This document shows, one piece after another, positions 1 to 5,125 of a DNA stretch of 5,629 nt (the first letter of the stretch is position 1; each line of letters opens with the position of its first letter). The translations under genes were made by a program, and so were the position numbers. The notes under the pieces were generated by a model. The model was not told where the DNA came from. It did not search any database and was given only the letters and a program-made list of their open reading frames with translations. Source of the stretch: Candidatus Nanohalarchaeota archaeon (GTDB taxonomy: Archaea > EX4484-52 > B79-G9); assembly GCA_003660865.1 (NCBI GenBank), contig QMVA01000108.1, forward strand, positions 1 to 5,629. The letters run 5' to 3'.

Positions 1-528
1 GAATGGACTAAAAGCGAGGTGAAGAAAATCATATTGCTTTTGAGACGTTCAGGATATCATCAGGCAGGAAACTTTCTTGACAGGCACATCGATCACTTAA
101 CAACCGCAGCAGAGTTGGCAATATCAAAAGGAATTCATGTGCCATGGACAACAAATAAAATCGAAAGAATGATGAAAGAAATAGGAAAGAGAACGAAAAA
201 GAAGGGCATGTGCTGGTCGGAATCAGGTTTGATGAGGATCACATCATTGAACATCAAGAGGTATATGGTGCCGTTCAAGCAAAGGAAATATTTAATGTTG
301 TTTGGTGATAGTATAGTTGACGTCGTTACTAAATGGACAAACTCTACCCAAAACCAAGAGACGTCAATCTATATGGTGAAGACATTTGTCCAAATAGTTA
401 TGTCTTCAACTATAAATGTGCGGGGATGGAAGTTTAACCAACTTTTGAACGCTACCAATTTTATAGGGGTCGTAAAAAATCAACCCCTTTGTTTTATGAG
501 TTATAATCTTTATGTATATTTTTTATAA
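1..528 (+). CDS. Transposase, C-terminal part (5' end outside window)
   Basis: The frame is open from base 1, so the gene starts upstream of the window; the GTG at 19 is an internal codon rather than a convincing start. The visible part carries a mutator/IS256-like C-terminal signature: TTNKIER (148-168), then a basic stretch KRTKKKGM, then CWSESGL (about 211-231) and a helical segment ending near RYMVPFKQRKY. In mutator-type DDE transposases the Glu of the N-x-x-E motif is usually the last catalytic acid, so the catalytic end appears intact. I cannot assign the IS family with confidence; the GMxWSxxG pattern also recalls the ISKra4 and ISLre2 groups. The last 70 or so residues look unlike a conserved domain and overlap a hairpin with a T-rich tail, so they may be poorly conserved tail or read-through. 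It would catalyse cut-and-paste or copy-out movement of its own element. Confidence 0.6.
   Translation, partial: EWTKSEVKKIILLLRRSGYHQAGNFLDRHIDHLTTAAELAISKGIHVPWTTNKIERMMKEIGKRTKKKGMCWSESGLMRITSLNIKRYMVPFKQRKYLMLFGDSIVDVVTKWTNSTQNQETSIYMVKTFVQIVMSSTINVRGWKFNQLLNATNFIGVVKNQPLCFMSYNLYVYFL
465..495 (+). terminator. Hairpin plus T-rich tail, possible terminator or IS end
   Basis: AGGGGT at 465-470 pairs perfectly with ACCCCT at 483-488 across a 12-nt loop, and TTGTTTT follows. This resembles an intrinsic terminator, although archaeal termination depends mainly on the T-tract. It lies inside the 3' part of the transposase frame, 38 bases before its stop, which fits a tail that is not under strong coding constraint. 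It could instead be part of the right end of the insertion sequence. Confidence 0.3.
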
Positions 529-604
529 CTCTGATGTGCTTGGTTTCATATTGTAGAGATATATTCTATTGGATAATTTATGGGTGATATTTGTACGATG
601 CCTT

Positions 605-720
605 GGTGCTGTTGCACAAGTCTTGACCAAATAGCTTGCTGATGTCGCTTATCGATTTTTAGTTATATTCTTAAAAACAGCAACAGTACCTATAATTCCC
701 AATAGTTATGCAACATCACC
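605..720. mobile_element. 116-bp inverted-repeat element, possible MITE or IS remnant
   Basis: The left arm 605-625 (starts GGTGCTGTTGCACAAG) and the reverse complement of the right arm 700-720 (reads GGTGATGTTGCATAAC) agree at 17 of 21 positions. The interior is AT-rich, has no open frame and contains a nested hairpin, TTTTTA at 656-661 with TAAAAA at 672-677. A second copy of part of the left arm's partner, GCAACAG, lies at 680-686. The GG-N4-TGTTGCA ends resemble those of IS6-family elements (IS26 ends GGCACTGTTGCAAA), but no transposase lies between the arms. GCCTT occurs just outside both arms (600-604 and 725-729), offset by 4 bases on the right, so it is only a weak target-duplication candidate. 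Alternatives are the right end of the upstream transposase element or a structured RNA. Confidence 0.45.
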
Positions 721-740
721 CAACGCCTTAGGACAGCGGA

Positions 741-753
741 TAGAAATTTAAAT
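741..753 (+). promoter_or_regulatory. Possible TATA box for dcd
   Basis: The AT-only core AAATTTAAAT lies about 35 bases before the ATG at 785. An archaeal TATA box sits roughly 25 bases upstream of transcription start, which would put the start near 772-778 and give a leaderless or nearly leaderless message. No GGTG or GGAG ribosome binding site is seen before 785, which fits that idea. The assignment rests on composition and spacing alone. Confidence 0.3.
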
Positions 754-784
754 GTTCTAATATTATCTTTGTCCGTTGATACTT

Positions 785-1396
785 ATGGTTCTTTCAGACA
801 GAGATATTAAAGAGCGCCTCAAAAAAGGAGAGCTTATAATAAAAGGCATTGACCTTGACGTACAGGTCGGGCCAAGTTCAGTTGACCTGCGCCTCGGCAG
901 CAGGTTTCGTATGTTCAAGATGTCAGACCATTCAATGATTGACCCTGCAGATTATCATGACGAACTGATAAAAAAATGGGATGACGGGCAAACAGAAATT
1001 GAAGAGTGCACATATACCCGGCTTTATGTTTCCACAAAACCATTTATACTGCACCCCAGCGAATTCGTGCTTGCATCACTCAAAGAATACATATCAATAC
1101 CCGATGATCTCGTCGGCAGGCTTGAAGGGAGATCTTCTCTTGGCAGGCTTGGTCTTATGGTCCACTCAACAGCCGGCTACGTGGACCCTGGTTTCTCTGG
1201 TCATCTTACTTTAGAGCTTGCAAATGTCGGCAAACTGCCAGTGAAACTATACCCCGGCATGAGGATATGCCAGATTGTGTTCCAGGACATGACCTCGCCT
1301 GCAGAGGTCCCTTATGGTGAAAAAGAAGGCTCAAAATACCAGGATGAATGCGGCGCTACCCAGAGCCGGATTAACGTTGACGCGGATATAAAATAG
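785..1396 (+). CDS. dcd: dCTP deaminase, probably bifunctional dCTP deaminase/dUTPase
   Basis: This trimeric cytosolic enzyme deaminates dCTP to dUTP. In the bifunctional form it also hydrolyses dUTP to dUMP plus diphosphate, supplying dTMP synthesis and keeping uracil out of DNA. The 203-aa product has the usual family length and opens MVLSDRDI, as homologues do. Visible motifs are GPSSVDLRLG (about 29-38), LEGRSSLGRLGLMVHSTAG (113-131), VDPGFSGHLTLEL with catalytic-type Glu144, and SKYQ near the C-terminus, the lid that closes over the nucleotide. HSTAG followed by a hydrophobic residue and DPGF matches the bifunctional M. tuberculosis and M. jannaschii type; the monofunctional E. coli enzyme has TAHRIDPGW. 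The TTG at 776 would add three residues (MIL), but ATG 785 fits the family N-terminus better. Its base composition is more GC-rich than the genes downstream, as expected for a resident housekeeping gene. Confidence 0.95.
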   Translation: MVLSDRDIKERLKKGELIIKGIDLDVQVGPSSVDLRLGSRFRMFKMSDHSMIDPADYHDELIKKWDDGQTEIEECTYTRLYVSTKPFILHPSEFVLASLKEYISIPDDLVGRLEGRSSLGRLGLMVHSTAGYVDPGFSGHLTLELANVGKLPVKLYPGMRICQIVFQDMTSPAEVPYGEKEGSKYQDECGATQSRINVDADIK

Positions 1397-1448
1397 ACTC
1401 TGGCGTAAGTGATTTTTAGAACTTTTAGTATGGGCAAAAATATCAAAC

Positions 1449-1455
1449 AGGTGGT
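1449..1455 (+). promoter_or_regulatory. Ribosome binding site of hicB
   Basis: AGGTGGT, with its GGTG core at 1450-1453, complements the archaeal 16S rRNA 3' end (ATCACCTCC) and lies 5 bases before the ATG at 1459. It supports that start. It is among the clearest such sites in the window. Confidence 0.6.
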
Positions 1456-1458
1456 CAC

Positions 1459-1692
1459 ATGAATCTACTGAACTATAGAATTTTACTTAGAAAAGAGCCA
1501 GAGGGAGGTTATACTGTGATAGTTCCTTCTCTTCCGGGGTGCGTCACATACGGTAAAACAATAGAAGAAGCAATAGAGATGACAAAGGAAGCTATTGAGT
1601 TATATATTGAAAGCCTGAAAGAGCATGGAGAAGATATACCTACAGAAGAGGAAACATTGGAATATACAGTGATGGTCGAAGCTCATGCCTAA
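1459..1692 (+). CDS. hicB: HicB-family antitoxin, short form
   Basis: The 77-aa product has the degenerate RNase H-like fold signature of HicB: an N-terminal strand YRILLRKEPEGGYTVIVPSLPGC (about 6-28), then TYGKTIEEAIEMTKEAIELYIESLKEHGE, the long helix with the A-I/L pattern. HicB binds and blocks the HicA RNase. The family commonly adds a C-terminal ribbon-helix-helix or helix-turn-helix DNA-binding domain for autorepression. This protein stops after a final strand (LEYTVMVEAHA) and has no such domain, so self-repression would need another factor or is absent. Its last 8 bases overlap the start of hicA, which fits coupled, stoichiometric translation with the antitoxin made first. The start is fixed by a good ribosome binding site. 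Confidence 0.9.
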   Translation: MNLLNYRILLRKEPEGGYTVIVPSLPGCVTYGKTIEEAIEMTKEAIELYIESLKEHGEDIPTEEETLEYTVMVEAHA

Positions 1693-1909
1693 ACTGCCTT
1701 CACTTAATCCGCAAAAGATTATCAGAGCACTTGAAAAGAAAGGATTCGTGCTTGACAGGATTAAAGGAAGTCATCATATCTACTATGATACCGAAACGAA
1801 AAGGAGAGTTGTTGTGCCTCTCCATAAGAAGGATTTGCCTAAAGGAACACTACTTGAAATTCTAAAGCAACCAGGCATAAGCAAGCATGATCTGGAGGAG
1901 TTATTATGA
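1685..1909 (+). CDS. hicA: HicA-family mRNA interferase toxin
   Basis: The 74-aa product is a complete HicA (YcfA-like) toxin with a dsRNA-binding-like fold that cleaves mRNA and halts translation until bound by HicB. It shows the helix IIRALEKKGF (12-21), the strand segment with RIKGSHHIYY containing the GSH catalytic histidine (His30), then RVVVPLHKKDLPKGTLLEILKQPGIS, the conserved second strand and helix. The catalytic histidine is present, so the toxin is probably active. The ATG overlaps the hicB stop region by 8 bases; no strong ribosome binding site precedes it, so translation likely depends on ribosomes finishing hicB. Order antitoxin-toxin is the reverse of E. coli hicAB but common in other HicBA loci. 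Confidence 0.92.
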   Translation: MPKLPSLNPQKIIRALEKKGFVLDRIKGSHHIYYDTETKRRVVVPLHKKDLPKGTLLEILKQPGISKHDLEELL

Positions 1910-1932
1910 GTAAACAGAATTGTGGTTACTGA
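1906..1932 (+). other. Eight-codon mini-ORF with strong ribosome binding site
   Basis: ATG at 1906 overlaps the hicA stop as ATGA and is preceded by GGAGGAG (1894-1900) at 5-base spacing, the strongest such site in the window. The frame reads MSKQNCGY and stops at TGA 1930, followed at once by TAG 1933. The same frame then continues without further stops into the ATG at 1945. It could be a leader peptide, a reinitiation device for the downstream gene, or the remnant of a once longer N-terminus. The site may also be incidental, since the GGAGGAG lies in codons for the C-terminal Glu residues of HicA. Confidence 0.3.
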
Positions 1933-1944
1933 TAGGGTTTTAGA

Positions 1945-2565
1945 ATGTTTGATGAAATAATAAAAGAAATAGATGAAAAACAAGACGATATACTAGATAA
2001 TCTAAATTTAGAAAGCATTAAAGTTTACTCATTTTTAAAAGAGGAGTATGTCAAAGGAAATATCCAAGATAATTCTGTTTTTCAGTTTGTTTTTAAATCA
2101 TTTTATGGAATGAATCAAGCAGGTTTATCTAATGATCAAAAGATACGTTTTTTTGAATTATTGTCTGAACAGCAAGAAAGTTTAGAATATATTTTGTCTG
2201 AATTGTATGAAATACCAAGAAAATCAAATAAGAGCCATTCAATCCAGTTTAGTTTTACAACAAAGTTGTTACATACAATAAATAATAGTAAGCCGATTTA
2301 TGACTCGAAACTTGCTAAATTAATAAATCAACACGTTCGGGGTTCTAATAAAAATGAAAAAATACTTTCCTGTCTTGAAATATACGATTTTTTAGAAAAG
2401 CTATATGCAAATATGCTTCAGGATAGGAAACTCGCAGATATTATCTCAAAATTTAGATTGAAGTTTGATGTTGATAAGGAAAATATTTCGGATACAAAAG
2501 TACTGGATTTTCTGATGTGGTCATTAGGAAAATTAAAATTAAAAAAAAAAGAAGACATTGAATGA
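1945..2565 (+). CDS. Hypothetical alpha-helical protein, very AT-rich
   Basis: I do not recognise this 206-aa family with confidence. The protein is predicted all-helical and charged, with no signal peptide or membrane segment. The most conserved-looking stretch is FSFTTKLLHTIN (102-113) followed by PIYDSKLAKLI (117-127), and near the end KVLDFLMWSLGKL (186-198). I recall TKLLH...PIYDS and LDxxLWxxG patterns from uncharacterised accessory and defence-locus proteins, with a faint likeness to helix-hairpin-helix glycosylase-like folds; this is memory, not a search. The only usable start is ATG 1945, since an in-frame TAG lies at 1933. No clear ribosome binding site precedes it. Composition is much more AT-rich than dcd or the mtrA-like gene, and a run of ten A (2541-2550) sits near the 3' end; both suggest recent acquisition. 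Confidence 0.65.
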   Translation: MFDEIIKEIDEKQDDILDNLNLESIKVYSFLKEEYVKGNIQDNSVFQFVFKSFYGMNQAGLSNDQKIRFFELLSEQQESLEYILSELYEIPRKSNKSHSIQFSFTTKLLHTINNSKPIYDSKLAKLINQHVRGSNKNEKILSCLEIYDFLEKLYANMLQDRKLADIISKFRLKFDVDKENISDTKVLDFLMWSLGKLKLKKKEDIE

Positions 2566-2592
2566 CTCATGATTTTACCTTTAAATCAACAT

Positions 2593-2605
2593 TTTATTTA
2601 TAAAA
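2593..2605 (+). promoter_or_regulatory. Possible TATA box for the AlbA_2 gene
   Basis: TTTATTTATAAAA in the 104-bp gap before 2670 resembles an archaeal TATA box. Transcription would start near 2625-2630 and leave a leader of about 40 bases. The gap is otherwise AT-rich with no open frame of note. The call is based on sequence likeness only. Confidence 0.3.
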
Positions 2606-2669
2606 AAATACTGATTTTGATGGGCTATTCAAAACACCAAAATAATTTTGAAAGAACAGGGTTCATGAT

Positions 2670-4088
2670 ATGAACAAAGAAGAATTAATAGAAAAACCTG
2701 AAGATCTCGAATGGGAAGATTTCGAGGTGAAAGAAGCTAAGTCGGAAATTCCAAAAAGCAGTTGGGAGACTGTCAGTGCATTTTCTAATACTGCCAGTGG
2801 ATGGCTTGTATTTGGCATTAAAAAAACAGGAAAAAAATATGATATTTTAGGCGTTGAAAATCCGGAAAAAATAGAACAGGACTTTACTACTATTTTGAGA
2901 AATGAAAGCAAGTTCAACCAGAAGATAAGAGTTAAATGCAGAAAACATATTTTCGAGAACAGGAATGTTATGGCATTTTATATTCATACCTCAGAAAAGA
3001 AACCAGTTTATTTTAATTCCAGGAAAAACACATTTATCCGAACCGGAAGTGGGGACCAAAGAGCAACAGACAATGAAATAGATGCAATGTATAGGGAGCA
3101 GGCATTTTCTTCAAAAGACAAGGAATTAACAGAATTTACATATGCAGATTTGGATGCAAAGACAATAGATGATTACCGGATATACTTAAATAATGTGAAT
3201 CGGGAGTATAGATACAACAAGCTGTCTGCGAAAGAGATGCTTGAAAAACTACAGGTACTCATAAATGGAAAAGTCACTGTCGGGGGATTATTGGTTTTTG
3301 GAAAGCAGGATGATATTGATCATATTCTTACAGATTTAAGGATAGATTATCTTGAGATACCAGGTACTTCTTATTCCAATGCACCTACAAGATATACCTA
3401 CAGGTTAAGTGAAGAGGTAAATCTCTTCAGGTTTTATTTCAGTATAATCGAGAGACTTGTCAAGAAAATAGATATTCCGTTTATAATGCGCTCTGACGGG
3501 CTGGCAACCAACAGGCAGCCGCAGATGACCGCCATTCGTGAGGCGCTTGTAAATCCTCTTATACACTCTGATTATTTCAGTACAATGAAGCCACGGGTAC
3601 GGGTATTTCTTAATCGGATAGAATTTATGAATCCCTGTGCTTTGCCAAAAGATATTAAATCTATTATGAAAGAAGAATTTACACAGCCAAGAAATACGAT
3701 TATTACCAGAATATTTCGGGCCATAAAACTGGCAGAAAATGCAGGTTCGGGATTTGACAAGATGTTCACATGCTGGAAGAGCTATTATAAGAACACACCA
3801 AAAGTTTCAGGAGAAGTTGATTATTATAGGATTGAATTCTACTTTGATTCTATTAGAACTTCGCAGAAGCAGGGGGTAGAAAAGGGGGTAGAAAATATTT
3901 CAGATAAGCAAAAAACAATTCTTGACCTTATTAGAAAAAATCCGCCAATCAGCAAGGAACAGATAGAAATACAGGGTGCTCTAACAAAGAAATCTGTAGA
4001 TTATAATATACAGAAATTAAAAGACATGGGTTTGTTGAAAAGAATTGGTCCAGACAAAGGCGGACACTGGAAGATTATAAAAGAATAA
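2670..4088 (+). CDS. AlbA_2 (Schlafen-like) / GHKL-ATPase-like / winged-helix protein, COG2865 type
   Basis: This 472-aa cytosolic protein has three parts. Residues about 14-140 are an AlbA_2 domain: FEVKEAK, SAFSNTASGWLVFGI and a late IRTGSGDQRATDNEI, matching the family's E-F-K, AFAN-GG-LVIGV and R-G-S pattern. Residues about 150-270 include YNKLSAKEMLEKL and VTVGGLLVFGK, the usual linker. Residues 284-365 resemble the C-terminal ATPase-like domain (HATPase_c_4): AIREALVNPLIHSDY with the Asn of the Bergerat fold, IEFMNPCALP, and AENAGSGFDKM. Residues about 411-472 form a winged helix. Family members are annotated as transcriptional regulators or RecG-like proteins and are frequent in accessory and defence regions; the biochemical role is not established. 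NPLIHSDY departs from the usual NA-I/L-IHRDY, so nucleotide binding may be altered. A GVEKGVEN linker repeat precedes the winged helix. ATG 2670 has no strong ribosome binding site but gives the normal N-terminus. Confidence 0.88.
   Translation: MNKEELIEKPEDLEWEDFEVKEAKSEIPKSSWETVSAFSNTASGWLVFGIKKTGKKYDILGVENPEKIEQDFTTILRNESKFNQKIRVKCRKHIFENRNVMAFYIHTSEKKPVYFNSRKNTFIRTGSGDQRATDNEIDAMYREQAFSSKDKELTEFTYADLDAKTIDDYRIYLNNVNREYRYNKLSAKEMLEKLQVLINGKVTVGGLLVFGKQDDIDHILTDLRIDYLEIPGTSYSNAPTRYTYRLSEEVNLFRFYFSIIERLVKKIDIPFIMRSDGLATNRQPQMTAIREALVNPLIHSDYFSTMKPRVRVFLNRIEFMNPCALPKDIKSIMKEEFTQPRNTIITRIFRAIKLAENAGSGFDKMFTCWKSYYKNTPKVSGEVDYYRIEFYFDSIRTSQKQGVEKGVENISDKQKTILDLIRKNPPISKEQIEIQGALTKKSVDYNIQKLKDMGLLKRIGPDKGGHWKIIKE
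3872..3895 (+). repeat. Perfect 12-bp tandem duplication in the AlbA_2 gene
   Basis: GGGGGTAGAAAA occurs twice head to tail and encodes GVEK-GVEN in the linker between the ATPase-like domain and the winged helix. Twelve bases keep the frame, so copy number can change without breaking the protein. I recall proteins of this family often carrying short repeated linker units of this kind at the same place. Confidence 0.85.
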
Positions 4089-4131
4089 ACAAGAAAACAT
4101 AGAATGTACCTGATGTTAAACGCGTTAATAG

Positions 4132-4716
4132 ATGATACTCATGATTTCCGGAGACTACAAAATCATAAACAAAAAGGGCCGCATAGCCATTGACACACTC
4201 ACAAGCCCAATTGAAGAATTCTTTCTTGATGAAGCATTTGTTGTGGGCTCACATAAAACAGAGAATCTGGGTGTAGAAAGAATTATAATTAACCTTGTAG
4301 CCAACCCAAATGTAAGAGCAATTATAATCTGCGGCAAGGAATCTTTTGGTCATTACGCAGGCCAGGCGCTAATATCTATATGGAAAGACGGGGTTGATAA
4401 CGAGGGCAAGATCATTGGCGCAAAAGGCCCAATCCCGTATATCGAGAACATTGATGCCCATGTAATCAGCCATTTCCGCAAGCAGATACTTTATATTGAA
4501 GACATGATTGGTATCTGTGATGCTGATACAGTTCATACGCGCGCCCGCGAGATAACTGCGCGCAACATGCCTCCGTTTGATAAGCCTGCGCTTAATGTAG
4601 AAGGCATGGGTAAAAAGAAAAGCGCAAGAGTTGTATTGACCTGTTCAGAGAAACTGACAGTTGCGCAAGGGTTGGAAATAGACCCCCTTTCCTTTGAGAT
4701 ATCGTGTAAGTTATGA
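4132..4716 (+). CDS. Soluble MtrA-like corrinoid-binding protein
   Basis: The 194-aa product matches subunit A of tetrahydromethanopterin S-methyltransferase, the corrinoid carrier that shuttles the methyl group from methyl-tetrahydromethanopterin to coenzyme M. Visible MtrA motifs are SGDYKI near the start, KTENLGVERII (42-52), NPNVRAIIICGKESFGHYAGQA (58-79) with His74 aligned to the cobalt-ligating histidine (GHITGQS in M. thermautotrophicus), and IIGAKGPIPYIENI (94-107). True MtrA ends in a membrane helix; this protein instead ends in a non-hydrophobic segment (about 150-194), so it should be cytosolic and not a standard Mtr subunit. No mtrE-D-C-B-F-G-H genes are seen in the window. ATG 4141 is an alternative start and has a GATGAT weak site 4 bases ahead. 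Its stop overlaps the next gene as ATGA. Role probably methyl transfer or cobamide binding; substrate unknown. Confidence 0.85.
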   Translation: MILMISGDYKIINKKGRIAIDTLTSPIEEFFLDEAFVVGSHKTENLGVERIIINLVANPNVRAIIICGKESFGHYAGQALISIWKDGVDNEGKIIGAKGPIPYIENIDAHVISHFRKQILYIEDMIGICDADTVHTRAREITARNMPPFDKPALNVEGMGKKKSARVVLTCSEKLTVAQGLEIDPLSFEISCKL

Positions 4717-4744
4717 TGATTTTTATGGAACATGATGATTTTTA
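4713..4744 (+). repeat. 13-bp direct repeat at the start of the 131-aa gene
   Basis: ATGATGATTTTTA occurs perfectly at 4713-4725 and 4732-4744. The first copy includes both possible start codons (4713, 4716 frame-shifted, and the A of 4725). The copies are in different reading frames, giving MMIF and DDFY, so the repeat is at DNA or RNA level and not a duplicated peptide. Confidence 0.75.
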
Positions 4745-5108
4745 CGTACTAAGAAACCCTCGTCAGGGGATCGTGAAGGAAATATTGGCGTGGGCAAGCA
4801 AAAACGGGCTGAAGACAGATGTTGATATGCTGGAAGCATATAAAAGCTTCAGAAGAACAAAAGCAGACAAAGAATTCGGCGATGTACTGAACATGATAAA
4901 TAAGGACTCTGTAGAGTATTTTAGAATAATACTCCGGAAACAGGAAAATTTGTTTGGAATATTGACAGATAAAATGGAAATCAAAGACATTCTTCAAATC
5001 GGCATCCGTGGGATAGATGTTGGCTCAAAAGAATATTTTATCTCTGTTTATCTTGATAAAGAAAAACTCAAGATACTAAAGGAAAAATATGATCTGGAAA
5101 AACTATAG
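4713..5108 (+). CDS. Hypothetical protein coupled to the MtrA-like gene
   Basis: I do not recognise this 131-aa protein. It is charged and mixed alpha/beta, without signal peptide or membrane segment: an N-terminal EHDDFYVLRNPRQGIVKEILAWASKNG (5-31), a basic helix KSFRRTKADKEFGD, and a C-terminal half with IRGIDVGSKEYFISVYLDKEKLKILKEKYDLEKL. The ATG at 4713 overlaps the TGA of the MtrA-like gene by 4 bases, which points to translational coupling and a shared function. ATG 4725 in the same frame would shorten it by four residues. Both starts lie in a 13-bp direct repeat. A partner or chaperone of the MtrA-like protein is possible but is inference from position only. Confidence 0.75.
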   Translation: MMIFMEHDDFYVLRNPRQGIVKEILAWASKNGLKTDVDMLEAYKSFRRTKADKEFGDVLNMINKDSVEYFRIILRKQENLFGILTDKMEIKDILQIGIRGIDVGSKEYFISVYLDKEKLKILKEKYDLEKL

Positions 5109-5112
5109 ATGT

Positions 5113-5118
5113 GGTGAT
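5113..5118 (+). promoter_or_regulatory. Ribosome binding site for the last gene
   Basis: GGTGAT matches the complement of the archaeal 16S rRNA 3' end exactly. It lies 7 bases before GTG 5126 and 4 before TTG 5123, both in the frame that stays open to the edge. The ATG at 5119 belongs to a 9-codon frame and is too close to be served by this site. Confidence 0.5.
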
Positions 5119-5125
5119 ATGCTTG

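Noticed and set aside
582..588. GGGTGAT as an alternative left end pairing with ATCACCC at 715-721
   Set aside because: The match falls off after 7 bases, whereas the arm starting at 605 matches the same right end at 17 of 21 positions.
981..1214. 77-aa + strand frame inside dcd
   Set aside because: Shadow frame fully inside a well-supported dcd gene, with no recognisable motif and no ribosome binding site.
2541..2550. Run of ten A near the end of the 206-aa gene as a programmed frameshift site
   Set aside because: A shift here changes only the last few residues before another stop, so there is no product to gain; it may matter only as a sequencing-error hot spot.
4119..4126. AACGCGTT palindrome before the mtrA-like gene as an operator
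   Set aside because: The perfect part is only 8 bases, flanking bases do not extend the symmetry, and no second copy is seen.
4533..4997. Minus-strand frames opposite the mtrA-like and 131-aa genes
   Set aside because: They are antisense shadows of coupled + strand genes, with hydrophobic low-information translations typical of reversed coding sequence.
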